Positions 35,467-48,938 of a stretch of 64,000 bases of DNA are shown one piece after another. The position numbers and the translations under genes were made by a program. Where the stretch lies: positions 82,740 to 146,739 of the forward strand of contig JAPEVF010000044.1 of the NCBI GenBank assembly GCA_029747585.1, in the 5' to 3' direction. The DNA is from Pleurotus djamor. Taxonomy: Eukaryota > Basidiomycota > Agaricomycetes > Agaricales > Pleurotaceae. The notes below the pieces were generated by a model, which was not told where the DNA came from, ran no database searches, and saw only the letters and a list, made by a program, of their open reading frames with translations. Position 1 is the first letter of the stretch. The number at the start of each line of letters is the position of its first letter.

Positions 35467-38129
35467 TCATTTGCCACCTGAATCGTGCATATAACATAGC
35501 GAAAGGAACTTGGCTAACGCCAGCCTGACACATTGTAACTGATCGAAAGCCTTCTTTTCGTCGCCACCGAAGGATTTTATGAGGATAGCCATGTAATCCT
35601 GTGTCGAACCTTGTTGGGAACGAACAGTGATTTCGTTGAGTTTCGTGAGTAATGTGATAGCGCCTTGCACAGGGAGGACGGCCGAAATGTCTAGGGCGGA
35701 AATTCAAGAATGGAGTTGGTGGAAGAACAAGGACCCACGAACCTCCTCGTGTAATGGATAGGGCATCTGTTAATAGAACCGGCCACCAGGATTTTGGTGC
35801 GACTTCTTCCTGGAACATGGACACAAGATCGCTCAAGGCTTCCCGCGAGGCAGCTTTCATTCTCAACTGTTGGAAGCGGGCGTATCGGACGGCAAATATT
35901 AGATGGTGCACGAACACGCGGGGGGCTTCGCTTTGAGCCACAGGCTGTATGGCGGAAGAAACATCTTCTGCAAGTTTTATGAAGCCTGATGGACCTAATG
36001 AAACAACGCGCGATTAGGTGGGTATCATCCAAAAGGGGGCAACGTACCACTTGTCCAGAATTCCTGGAGAACCCTGTCTGCGACATAACCAACACCGACC
36101 CAATCTTCGGCGGAAGTATAATAAGCCAGCGCTAGTCCGTAGTGCTTTCGATCTACGAGAGATCTGGCAGCAACCTGAAAGCAATAGATCAGTCACAATC
36201 CCATATACCGAGTAACCAGACCTCACTCTGCATGCAGAACGCCGGACGTCTTCTCTGTGATGTTCCAAGCATGTTTCATTTATTTCTTTGAGCACACCGA
36301 CTACGTCCCCAGCCTGACTCGTCGAGGCCTGAGTTTCCAAGTCGAGACGTAGAGGCACCCGAAGAAGGATTTCATCAGCACGCGATCGGCCCACGTCTCC
36401 GCAGGAATACATGTAATCAACAGTTAGCCTCCACAGGCTAGCATCGGCATGTAAACTATCAGCATAGGAGAGCACATAGTAATCCCGGATCGAGACATCT
36501 GCGCTGAAGCTAAGGTGAACAGGGAGCCATCTATGCGACGAAATGAAGGAGCTGAGCTTACGATTCGTCCGGGTTCGTCTCGATAAGCGACAAACCCTCC
36601 ATAATGTCGGCCAAATGAGCAGCCAGCCATGGGTCAAGCTGAGTGGCGTAATCCAGCGCTTGCTCCAGTTTGTCCGAAAGAAGACTGATGTGGATCATGT
36701 CCTCCAAGTTGGTCGGATCAGGTGGTAGCGCCTCGACAGCCTGCGCAACAATGTACCTGGAATGAATACATGAGCTAGTGTCCTTATTGAGCGACGCAAA
36801 TCCTTACGGCAGGTCTTGCCGCCGCAAACGAGTATCCAAGAAGATCCCCCATGCAGCGCAGACTTCCTTCCAGTCCGCATCGAGATCTTCACACACTCTT
36901 TGAACAACCGACTCTCTTCCCTCAAGAATGCCGACGATATCACTCATTCGAGCCCACCAGTTATCAAAGTCATCACTTCGGTCATCCTCGGGGACAAAAT
37001 CCATTTCAATACGCAGTTCTTTGACCTTTTCTTTCCAGCGATGAGAAGCATGGGCAAAGTCTCGTTCGGAACTGAATTGTTGGAGGAACGGTTGTGTTTC
37101 GATGATGGGGATGAGGCGTTTTGACAGGGGGTGAAGAGCTTCCGAGGGATGACGCGACAGAGCATCGAGGAAGAACACGGCAGCTTTGCGAAGGCCGCGC
37201 AGTATAGCTCTAATGCACAATGAGCAGAGCTTGGCTAAATGGAGTATAATGACATACCGCGTCAGGTATGGCCAGAACGCCTCGTCCTCCCAAGGGTTGT
37301 CAAGGGCACTCAGTTGGTCTCCATCTTCAGTCGAAGGCTCGATAAAGTGGATATTCAACCATTCCATCAGCTCTTCACCTATCGGCACGTCCTCATATCC
37401 GGGCTCCGGGAGGTAGAGAACAACGAATAACGAGAAGCAAGTGTACAAGCTTCGATAATGACCGCTACTAAATTGGAGAGGTTCAGCGCGAGGGAGGGGT
37501 TGCTAAAGGAGATGAGATGAACGAGGTTGTGGGACCCGAACCAGTAATTGCTCGCACCGAAGTGTGTACCCAACATTCCTTAATGAAATTGACATAGTCA
37601 ATGGCCAGTTTGCGCATGGCCACAAGCTTATCGTCCGGTTTCAGGCTGAACATCATTAAACAGGTCTTAGCCGTGCGTCATCGCAGAGGATTTAAGAAGA
37701 CACCGACAATTGATCATCATGAGCCTGCGCTTCTCGAACAAGCTTTTGGAAAGCGGTGAAAATGATCATAGTATCCGTGGCAAACTAGGAAGAAGTTCTA
37801 GCGCAGTCGAGCGCACATAGCACGGAGGGCAACGCTCACCAGGCGACGCTCCGACACTGGAACTGCTTGCCGACTGGCGAAGTATATTGGTTGATCTCCA
37901 AGTGCCCGTTGTTCATTTTTTTGGGGATTTGAATCCTATAGCCAGCAAAACCCTCAAGACGCGAGATATACGACTCAACAGGCCTCTTACCTTGCTGCTC
38001 ACGAACACACACAAGGAGTCATTGAGAGGTGACTGTGAGACCGACAACGTTTGGCCTGACTTGAGGAAGTCATCAACGCAGCCAGCTTCAAACAAAGGGG
38101 GCGCAAGGTTCAGGTCGTTTNCCCCCCAT
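35467..38129 (-). CDS. NUP85: Nucleoporin Nup85 (Y-complex)
   Basis: Scaffold nucleoporin of the Nup84/Nup107 Y-complex. The N-terminal exon reads NDLNLAPPLFEAGCVDDFLK and SGQTLSVSQSPLND. The helical ACE1-type body follows in many exons, for example EPGYEDVPIGEELMEWLNIH, LSRHPSEALHPLSKRLIPII, DFDNWWARMSDIVGILEGRE, LADIMEGLSLI and LALAYYTSAEDWVGVGYVAD. It ends LALAKFLSLCYMHDSGGK. Start choice: the frame is open upstream without an ATG, but an ATG at 38127-38129 sits one base out of frame just before an N (38121) in a homopolymer. If that N is a spurious extra base, the ATG reads straight into NDLNLAPP. Exon order and product are clear; the start is an inference. Confidence 0.88.
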
Positions 38130-38909
<780 letters not shown>

Positions 38910-39202
38910 GTTGGATAATAAAGTGGAAGGGGAGTTTAGAAAGTTGTGAGAGTGTTACGGTGGGTGGCTGATGGGAGTGATGAAGAACGAAGTCCGGGCC
39001 ACAGGGCCTATACTTATGGGTGTCGGTGTGGCTGTGTCGCATTTCCTTGTTGATCAACAAGTGGCTGTCACGTGCGCGCTAGACGCGTTCATATTTATGA
39101 GCTCCGCCACCTGGCTCAAACTCCCTCCAACTCTTACCGCCACTACCGCCATCATCACTTCGCGTCGCAACTTTCTATCACCTACTATCGTCATCATCAT
39201 CA
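38910..39202. promoter_or_regulatory. Bidirectional H4/H3 promoter, copy 2
   Basis: Contains CACGTG (39069-39074) and ACGCGT (39083-39088), only 8 nt apart, and an AT-rich TATA-like sequence just downstream toward H3. The same two elements occur in the copy 1 spacer, which otherwise shows little obvious similarity, so they are the best candidates for shared S-phase control. Confidence 0.65.
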
Positions 39203-39788
<586 letters not shown>

Positions 39789-39992
39789 ATGGTCTTTACT
39801 TTTTTGGGGATATGTATTGTAATTCTATCGTGTACACTATCACATCCGTAGTCTCAATCGAGGCGCATTCGCACACCCCTTTTATTTTGTTATGACAATC
39901 GCGTGCACATGAAGGTTCGAGGAGTTGCTACAGCGCAGTGAAAGTAAAGGTATATGTCTAAGATATGAAAAGTGATCGTGGTAGATAGGAAA

Positions 39993-42695
39993 TCATCGCG
40001 TCCGTTGCTTCTTGTTATCTCGTTCGGCAGGTGGCGGGACCTGCGGCGGCACGGGAGCATGCGACGAGGCAGCGGGCATGTGCGCCTGTTCAAAGTCTTG
40101 AAGCCATTTACCACCTTCAGCCCCTCGGAATAACCATACATGACTACCCAAAGCAAGTGGACCCACAAATCAGTTCCGAGTAGCCGCCAATGAACGGAAG
40201 CTCACCTATCGAACACTCTCTTCGGTTCTTCGTCAACAGGTAGATCAGGTTGCGAACGTTTTTTCATATTCACGTTTCCACGAGGGGGCTGAAAACGCAT
40301 CGTTGATGGAGGTGTAGAGTTCCCAACGTCAGCTTGAACAACGGAAGTTGACTCAGTCCGAGACGGCGGAGTGCGAGGAAGGGACGGTGTTTGTGAGAGA
40401 TCCCACCCGAGCTTGTGACATAGGTGACTGACTACCACGTCTGCATCTCCAAGGAGAACGATCTAAACATTGAGCCTTAAGGTCTACGTTAATTCGGGAG
40501 AAAAAGCAAGTCTTACATCCGGATTAATATGTCTTATGGGCGTTTTGTTGATCAATATCTGCGTATGTGGGTGGTGAACACGAAGATTGAGGGACCGTGA
40601 CGACTGAAAGGAGGCACATACCTGTGGAACCGAGTGAGGGAGGTGGTCTGATGACAACATGAACATCGAGAAAGAAGAAACGTAATGAATACGCTTACAA
40701 AGGATGTCTGAAACTGGGGCGACCTTCAAAGAGGTACCGATAACGAGAAGGAGGTCAACTTGGGATCTGTCTGCCGCCAGGCAGTGATCGAAGTTGGAAG
40801 ACAGCTTTTCCCCGAAAAATGTGATATCTGGCTGCATAAGGAAATCATGAATGTCAACCCGATAACGAAAGGCCCTCGTATGGGATACAAACCTTCATGA
40901 TTCCAGCCGGGTATTGCGGAGAATCGCTACCGTCTTCCTCTTCGCTATCCCATTGCCCACGTCGCTTTTTCTTGCTGCGTGACTTGGACTTACCTGGCTT
41001 CTGCGATTTGGATTGTGGGTCCGCTGGGGGGCTGCAATTACAGAGGCGGCAAAGAGGGACGCGACGTTTCATAATGTCGGCCTCTATGGCTGAACCTTCA
41101 ACGGTTGTGCGACATTGGATGCATGTGGCGGTGGCGAAAGAACCGTGACACTGAAGAACATTCTTCACTCCGGCTAATGTTTCGAGGGTGTCGATATTCT
41201 GGGTATAATTCTGGTAGGGAGCAAGACGGTGTCAATATATCTCCCAGGTGTCTTCAGCTGGTAGCAGGACTCACACGCAAAAGCTATACATAGACGGATT
41301 TAACGTTCAAAGCATTAGCGTAACCTATATTGAGAGACGATCGAAGCACTGACCTGACCATTGTCCTCCACGACTTTAATAAATCGGTGGCACGGGGATG
41401 GTACAAAGTTAGAGGGATAAATCTGACTGAACAGATGTCAGTACATGGAACCCAGGTTGAGCGACCTGGACGGACCTAGCAAAGGAGCTACGGCACGTGA
41501 AGGACGAGCAGTCAGCATGTGTCGTCCGCGAGGCAAAATTGTTCACCGACTAGAACACTGCCAGGCGTTAATAGTAGTAGTTCGAACGTCTAATGACACT
41601 CACCTGATGGATTCTCGCGGAAGTAATGAATGTCGAACCTAGAGACACTTCAGAATTTGATTCCCAGAAGAGGGAAGATATCATGCACATTTGCTGTGGA
41701 TCATCTAAATCGTAATCTCCGTTCTCCTTCAGGGAAGCATAAAGGCCATTGCGGGAGCGAAAGTCCGGTATCCCGCAAGATACACCTAGATGCGTGGTTG
41801 AAGATATGTCTGTCAGAAGATATAAGCGCGACTAACTGATACCAGCACCAGTAAGAAGGATTATCCTTCTGCTAGATTGGATGAGTTGAACAGCATCTGC
41901 AACAGTGTTATACTGTGGCAACTTTTCGCGAAGTCTCAGTCTATGAATTCATGTAATGAAAGCTCGTCATGTGGGGGGATTGGGACCTACTCTCGAGACA
42001 TTGCGACCTTGAGGAAGTACATCATCGTTCTCTCAGGCATAACACGTAGCTCTGGACACTGAAGCATGGATCACATAACTGTCCAAATTAATGATCACCC
42101 AGACATACCAGGTCGATACCGAATGCAGCAAGTAATTTCGGGATCGAGTGTTTGCGAAGAGTGACATATTCGCCCACCCACGCTGACATCCCTATCATAC
42201 CGTATTAATAACAGGCTAAATTTGATGGGCACTCGAAAATTACCGTGCTCCTTCAAGTACCGCATCATTGCGCGGACCTCCTGGGCCGACCATGACTGTA
42301 AAGCTGCGGCGGTATTTATGTGCTTCGAGCTATCAGCCGCTGCAATGCATACCTTGATCTCGAGACGTGAAAAGTGCTGAAACATCCAGTTCCATATCGT
42401 CTTCGTCGAGCATGATCTCGACTTCAGAGGGCGCTTTACCATTAACATCTTCATGGTCGACGCTAGGTTCCCCTTGCTCTGCAGCTTTGACTGAATCTGG
42501 GAATGCGTTCATGAGGTCCTCTACGGTCTCCATGTCGATATCCACATCTTCGGAAGCGGCGAGAAATGCGCGTATCTGAGAAGTTAAACGATCGAAGCGA
42601 CCCAAGTCCTCCGGCGAATGGTTGCTGGAGTTTGGAGGCTCGGAATTGGATCTAGACGGTATGGGAGTGGGTGCAACAGAGTCCTGTGAGCGCAT
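39993..42695 (-). CDS. SIR2: Sir2-family NAD-dependent deacetylase (Hst1/Sir2 class I)
   Basis: NAD-dependent protein/histone deacetylase. The N-terminal regulatory part starts [20 protein letters not shown] and includes [18 protein letters not shown]. The catalytic core has the NAD loop LLTGAGIS, then [11 protein letters not shown], the [12 protein letters not shown] block and the catalytic His in [13 protein letters not shown]. Zinc-binding pairs are CIQC and CRLC, followed by a basic NLS-like insert ([15 protein letters not shown]) before [11 protein letters not shown]. The C-terminal part carries [15 protein letters not shown] and ends [12 protein letters not shown]. The arrangement, including the insert between the zinc ribbon and the FFGE strand, fits fungal Hst1/Sir2. 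Introns are short and GT-AG. Confidence 0.92.
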
Positions 42696-43271
42696 GGCCG
42701 CCGTGTGTCAACTACGGGTACCAAGGGGTTGGCTGGACCTTGACCAGCTTTTTGGGTTACCACCAAGCGTAAGTGGAAGGTAGTGGTCGACCAACAGCCC
42801 AGATGACATAAGCCTCCTGAGCTGTGAACTCCGGCCAAGGAGCACGTGCGAGATGATCGTTCCGTTCGGGTCCCCACCACGGTCTGTCGTCTGAACTTGG
42901 ATTCCAAGTTTAACTGACCGCCCACCATCGCTGCTAGGTTCCATTTGCATCGCAAGCAAACATCCGGACTTTGCTTGGTGCAATATTTCCGGTCGACGTT
43001 TTCCCCCCTCCGTGGGCTTCGTTCGTGCAGGATTAACTATAATACTTCCTATTTCAATTTGTGCGGATGCCTAGGTGGGTGGACTTTCTAAAAACATGTA
43101 CCAAGCACCCACGGAACGCTCAGTGTATTCAATGAAGCCAATCGCTTTAGATAACGATAACTGCGTCCTTACTTTGTCGACTTGCCAACCTGGTATATAA
43201 TGGTCGCCCACCTTGGTCACAAATAAGTAAACCCTCCTTCAAACCCTTCATCTGAACAACCACTCGCTCAC
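42696..43271. other. Divergent promoter region, no gene seen
   Basis: Upstream of both SIR2 (minus) and the first tandem paralogue (plus). The minus strand holds open frames of 90-120 codons without convincing starts or motifs; I treat them as chance. A TATATAATGG-like sequence lies near 43193-43202, about 75 nt before the downstream ATG. Confidence 0.4.
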
Positions 43272-44142
43272 ATGGCACCATTTTACACCTTCAACACCAA
43301 GTCGACCAGCATCGACGTGTGTACCCTCTTTAGACGTGTTTCGCTCGTCCTCATCGTCCTTTCTAGTTTCCTTGGCCAGCTGAGATTTCAGGCCTCGAGC
43401 GTATCATGCTCTCGGCTCAGGGCGACCTTCAACGAGTCATGAGGTTAGTCTTGAGCTCTCTTGTCGCTGAGATAACACGCCTGACTTCGTGTGCAGCGCC
43501 TTCTTTGCACGTCCCATTATCATCTCGACACTCTTCGCACACACATACACTCAATTGGCACCCGGGCTGCCGCCCTCCCCACTTTCGCTTCCGAACTCAA
43601 TTGCTCTCGCTAGCGCATCCCCTGATCATCCAATCACGCAAACACGTCAGGTCCAGCTCGTATGCGCTGACAAAGTCGTGTGCACCGCAACTTCAACCGT
43701 CCAAGTCACCTCCGAACGATGTGCTCGCTTCTTCTTGGAGGACAAGTACCCGATTGGTCAAATGTTCCGCAAGCTCGAGAAACTTCCAACGTTTGAGCTC
43801 CTCGAAGTCGGGCTTGGCGCGCCAACCTCTCGGAAGGGGGAGAATCTGGGTGTGAGCCCTCACGGCGGTGAGCTGTGGCGGAGATACAAGCTCACGGTGC
43901 CAGAGTTCGAGTGCGAGATATTGGAAGTGTTCCCCAGTCGCAAGATGTTTACGCTTGGCGAAACTTGGCTTCTTGACGGTCCCTCTCGTCCCTCTCAGAC
44001 TATGAAAGTAGACATGGACATGGAACAGTCGATGGATAATGCCAAGTGGCAGAGGGCCTTCTTGTTGTTCTTTGCCGTGGGTTTCTTCCTTTTGTTGGCT
44101 TGGGAAATTATGATGTTTGTGGGCGTCCGGTCGACTTGTTGA
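43272..44142 (+). CDS. Tandem paralogue A: conserved fungal unknown with C-terminal membrane helix
   Basis: Three exons. MAPFYTFNTKSTSID joins FPWPAEISGLERIMLSAQGD, then LQRVMSAFFARPIIIS. The body contains QVQLVCADKVVCTATSTV, RCARFFLEDKYPIGQMFRKL, WRRYKLTVPEFECEILEVFP and FTLGETWLLDG. The C-terminus is hydrophobic (AFLLFFAVGFFLLLAWEIM) and ends VGVRSTC, a likely single transmembrane helix. I recognise it only as a conserved basidiomycete family; the E-C-E-I-x-E-V-F motif and overall shape recall chorismate-lyase-like folds, but that is a guess. Intron positions match paralogue B. Confidence 0.75.
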
Positions 44143-46097
44143 CTACGTGTTTATACCTCGCTTTCGTCATGCTTTGTGTGCGCCTTGTCATCTTCTACTA
44201 TACCCCCTTGTGCTTAGACTCGCGATGCCAACGCTACTTTATACAGGCCACCATAATTCATGGATTCGCAGACTTTTGGATGTGGTTTTCGGGCGCCTCA
44301 GTTGTAGGCATGAATCGGACCCCGCGCTCAGCGCCTTTCTCTTCTTTACTTCTAGGTTCTCAACTTCTTTGATCAACGGTCCCCTTCCTCCATGAGGGGT
44401 GACCTCGTCAACGCATCTGTGAAATGAGTATCCTGGCCGTGCTTTCTGGTCTTGACGTGCTCCAACCCATTCCATCTTTCCGTCCTCTACCACGAGCAAG
44501 AACTCTCAAGAACTCTTACCCATGAGGGAAAAGTGTAATGGTACTGCTATCATACAGCATACCGGATGCTCGTAGATGGTACCTGGATTCAGCCTCGTAT
44601 TCTTTTCTGCTATTGACTATGTCCGTCATCGAATCAGATTTCAAGGTACTTGCCACTGGTCCTCCGGGACACTTCCCATTCGTCCTTTGTCGTATGGAAC
44701 CCTCTGTTGGCTTTCATCTTTCTTGATCTGTCCCCATCATTCTCTTTTCTTCCCCGATTTGGCATTTCTTCTTCGTCTGTCGAGAGGCGTTCGAGCTACT
44801 CTTACTCCTTCAAACTCCTTCTTCTCGTCTTCTCTCTTCATGTGGACTACCGAGGAGAAACCCTTTTAACTCCGGAGGTCTCCGACGAAGGGTACGAGTT
44901 GGCACCCCTTCATAGGTCTGACTTGGCCTCTCCTAATATGTATCTCGTCATAGTGGCCGCAATCTGTCCCATATCTCGTGTCATTATGATATAACAAGTC
45001 ATTTTATCTCATCTCTCTCATTGCGCGCATACAGGATATATTTATAGAGAACACGTTTATGATTAGATATGAAATAAGCGCAGCGTTCTCACCAGAAGAG
45101 GGACTCTTCCTGTGTCCGATTATCCACGCGTCGGGGTCACCGGTATGAACGTCCTTACACGCCACGGGAGTGCCAAATCCAATGCTCAGAACAAGGCAAA
45201 ATTTGGTTCTCCTCAGGCTGTCTAGAGGAGTACTCTAAAATTCCATATGGGGTTGCAAGTTCAACTTGCATTGCTTTTAGGTTCAGCTCACGAGCAGCAT
45301 ACGTCCCTCGCGTTGTGAGACAACCTTTGTTGACCGTTTTAGACTTTCGACCTCGAGGATCAACGAATACTTCCCATCTCAATACTATAACGCCTATCTA
45401 TGGATACGCCACTGGACAGTGGGGACATGCTAATAATAAAAGGCGTAGCATTTGACCAGCGTCGTACCCAGCACAAGGGTTAATCAGGAGAAGCTCCTCT
45501 TTCCCCTGCTTTGGGCACCGGGGCCCACAGCGTGGCAGCGAACTTGCGTCAAAAACGTCCGGGAGCGAGATCCAGTGGGAATCGCGCGTTAGGGAAAACA
45601 CCTCCCCGACCTCTTACCGACTAACCGCCTTTCCGCCTTTCCTTGCTGCGAGCTCCCCGAGCCAGACGCTGAACTTAAAACACTGCCTCCGTTGTAGGTG
45701 ATGGGTTTGGTGGGTAAACACACATAGCAAGCCAATAACCACCCAAGTAACCCTCGATGTCCAGCCCCCCAATGAATTCAATCATATAAGATAAGATAAG
45801 AAGATAGCGATAACTGCCCTAGCTCTATCCTTCCCACCTTCCCATCTTCCCCACCACCTTTCTCACTACCTGTCCGCTGGGTTCCTTCACATGCCAGGCT
45901 GAAATGAAAGTGCGTCCACTAAAAAGTAGCTTTCAACAAGGGTGACTGAGAGCACTGACTACCTCTACCTTGGAACAGGTTCCCTATCCCCCTTATAACA
46001 TGCTCAACTCGCTAGGCGAGTATATAATGGATGCTTCCTTGATCGTGAATATGTATTCCCCCCGTTCAAACTTTCTCCCCAAGACCCGCTAACCCGC
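44143..46097. other. Intergenic spacer between tandem paralogues
   Basis: Nearly 2 kb without a convincing gene. Short plus-strand frames near 44538-44994 lack motifs. A GATAA-type repeat (ATAAGATAAGATAAG) occurs near 45788-45802. The TATATAATGGATG near 46021 is the likely core promoter of paralogue B. The spacer may hold a decayed third unit, but I cannot show one. Confidence 0.4.
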
Positions 46098-46890
46098 ATG
46101 GCCCCATCCTATACTTTCAACACCAAGTCAACTAGCGTTGATGTATGTATCGCCTTCCGAGCGCGTACCTCACCTCTGATATTGATTATTGTAGTTCCCC
46201 TGGCCCGCTGAAATCTCGGGCCTCGAACGTATCATGCTCTCAGCTGAGGGCGATCTCCAGCGCGTAATGAGGTGAATTCTTGGCCTTCTCATAGTCGAGG
46301 ACGTATCTGACCACCGCTGTAGTGCCTTCTTTGCGCGTCCAATCACCATTTCTCGGCTCTTCGCACACACCTACACACAGCTAGCTCCGGGACTACCACC
46401 GTCTCCACTTGTTCTTCCGAACTCAATTGCCCTCGCTAGCGCGTCTCCTAGCTGTCCAATCACACAGACCCGCCAAGTGCAGCTCGTATGCGCCGACAAA
46501 GTCGTATGTACTGCGACCTCCACCGTCCGTATTACCTCCGAGCGATGTGCTCGGTATTTCTTGGAAGACAAATATCCTATCGGCCAAATGTACCGCAAGT
46601 TGGAGAAGCTGCCCACTTTCGAGCTCCTTCAGGTCGGTATCGGAGCGCCGTCCTCCCGGAAAGGAGAAGCCTTAGACAACCACGGCGGCCATGAGCTATG
46701 GCGCCGATATAAGCTCACTGTCCCAGAGTTTGAATGCGAGATATTGGAAGTGTTTCCCGATCGCAAGATGTTTTCGCTTGGAGAAACTTGGCTTCTCGAT
46801 GGACATCCCCAACCCGTGAAAGTGGGGATGGACAAGGGACAGTCGTTGGACGATGCAAAGTGGAAGAAGGTTCTCATGATGCTCTGCTAG
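46098..46890 (+). CDS. Tandem paralogue B: conserved fungal unknown, lacks the membrane helix
   Basis: Same exon layout and largely the same protein as the gene about 2 kb upstream: MAPSYTFNTKSTSVD, FPWPAEISGLERIMLSAEGD, FFARPITISRLFAHTYTQLA, WRRYKLTVPEFECEILEVFP, FSLGETWLLDGHP. It diverges in the GEALDNHGGHELW loop and stops early at DDAKWKKVLMMLC, so it has no C-terminal membrane helix. It is either a soluble form of the family or a copy truncated by an indel or stop. Codon-level conservation through the body suggests it is still functional. Confidence 0.75.
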
Positions 46891-47327
46891 AATCCAAGTT
46901 TTTCCTCCAGGGTTTGGGTATGACAGTGACTCCCCTCGCAAAGCAAGCGAGGTCTTCGCTCCATTACCTAGTGTACTGATTACGATTATATGCGATAGAC
47001 GTTTCCCCCTTCAATATCTTCTTTGCCGTTTGCTTCTCCCTTTGATGGAAATGAAAAAGATACAGTGACGCGACAAATGCACGAAGCAGCGATACGATAC
47101 CCACCCTACGGTATGTAAGTTTATGGGGGTTCTGTCGAGTGCTCCGATTATCAACGCGCTGGGCACTAAGTACTGAACACATCGTCAAAGATGAACAGTT
47201 GAAATGAACAGAATTTTTGAAGAACCAATTGAGAACCGATTCTGCATCAAGCGCCTCCAGGGTTTCGGACCCTGCGCTGAGCGCTAAGAATCTTTCGCTT
47301 ACTTCTTGGTTCTGATCCACGACCACC
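46891..47327. other. Intergenic, no gene seen
   Basis: 3' flank of paralogue B and promoter of the next plus-strand gene. Minus-strand open frames here are shadows of the neighbouring coding regions. Confidence 0.4.
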
Positions 47328-48620
47328 ATGACGACCGAACTCGTTCCCATGACCTTGATGCCATCACCTCGAGTCCCCAACGAAATCTTGGACCGGATCG
47401 TTGTTCTTGCTCTCAATGATCAGCCAAAGACATATGACCCCGTCTTACCGCTCGACCCGCTTGAACCAGTCAAATCACTGTCCCTGGCCTCTAAATCAGC
47501 TCGTGCGATCGTTTTGCGAAGGTTTCTCGAAAATACGACGATCTTGAAGGAGAAGTCATCTTTTTGGAAGCTACTCTGCTACTTGGATGCGACGGACAAC
47601 GGAGGGTTCAATTCTGTCAGGTGAGAAACGAGTATATGCGTTGCATCCGACTCAAGGCTTCAACTTTGCGGTTTCCCTACCACTATATGCGCTAAAATCG
47701 GACTCTAACGATTCAGAACATTGAAGACAAACTCAAAGACTCTGTCTCGAACCTTCGCTTGGCTGGCATCTTTCACACGTCTTCAGGCTCTTCAAATCGA
47801 CTTGGCAACCGAAGGCTTATCTACTCAAAGCCAAATGCTGAGGTTATATTGTCACTATCTCTGGAACCCCGCGCCCACCAACTCGACTGGATTTACTTCT
47901 GCTGCTCAGCTTACTGCTTTGAAACTCACTTCTCTTGCTCGGATTGACCTCAGTTTGCTCCGCCTATTGACGACCACGTTTCCTGCTTTGATTCACCTAC
48001 ATTTGAGCTGCTCGGAACGAATTTGCTTTGATTGCTGCTGGAATTGCTGCGTCGACACTGCCGAATGCGTCATTCACTCCCCCATCCCGGACATGCTNCA
48101 TGATGCGAACGAACTTGCAGTACGTCTTCAAAACCAGCGAACCATCCTCGATTTACTATGTTCTCACTCTCGGGCTGTTAATTAGATACAATTCTCCTTA
48201 GTCCTCAACGGCTTAAAGAATCTGGAATGTCTCCACCTGGGGCTTTTCCTTACTCCAGAGACCTTCTTCTATCAACACGTTGAACATGCCGGCATGGAAG
48301 CGTACCAACCTGCAGAATGCGACATTTGCAAAGGAACTCCGCACGTGTTCAGCGGCGACTCGGACCTTACTGATGGACCAGAGCAAATGATATTGGAGCC
48401 CGGAGCTGAGATGGAAGCGGTGGTGCTCCAAGCGAGCTTAATCTTCGCCAAGAATATCAGGTCCCTCGCTAGAATCAGTTGGGCGGCATGGCTAGGGAAA
48501 CATGGCGATGTAGAGTGGAGGGGAGAAGGGGAATCCGATCAGGCGACGAATATCCCAAATACCATCGTATGGGTCCAAAGACAAGCCGGTCGGGTTAGGT
48601 TGAGGACTAAGCCATGGTGA
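47328..48620 (+). CDS. F-box-like protein of unknown target
   Basis: Three exons. The N-terminus MTTELVPMTLMPSPRVPNEI, followed by LDRIVVLALND and SLSLASKSARAIVLRRFLEN, resembles a degenerate F-box. The middle has leucine-rich stretches (LASFTRLQALQIDLATEG, LARIDLSLLRLLTTTFPALI). The last exon gives NLECLHLGLFLTPETFFYQH, with a Cys pair in CDICKGTPHVF, and ends VRLRTKPW. One N at 48098. Probably an F-box/LRR-type adaptor of a large lineage-specific family; exon joints are by eye. Confidence 0.6.
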
Positions 48621-48938
48621 ATGGTTAGTTGGTAGATGAATATGCTGTTCTTGCTGTTGCTTTGTGCTTGCTTTCTGTCGGACTCTATTGCTCATTAGCT
48701 ATGAACAAACACGGACTAGATTAGTGTTGACAATGATGTCACGTAGCTCTGATAACAATGAGGTTGTGGCCACCCGTGCCATTTTGGGCTATGGAGGGAC
48801 AATGTGCCACTCCGGTGGCCCTAGCGTGGTGTAGGCATTTAAAGAGCACGGACCACGTCGCGATGTTGCTTCATCTCGACTCTACACTTTCAGTAGTCGA
48901 CATCTCGTAACGCCTCAAGGACACCTGGGGAAAGAAGC
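48621..48938. other. Short intergenic, no gene seen
   Basis: Spacer between two plus-strand genes, containing the upstream region of the basic protein; no motif I would name. Confidence 0.4.

Noticed and set aside
45788..45802. GATAA repeats as a regulatory array or microsatellite of note
   Set aside because: Only three imperfect repeats in a long AT-rich spacer; expected by chance.
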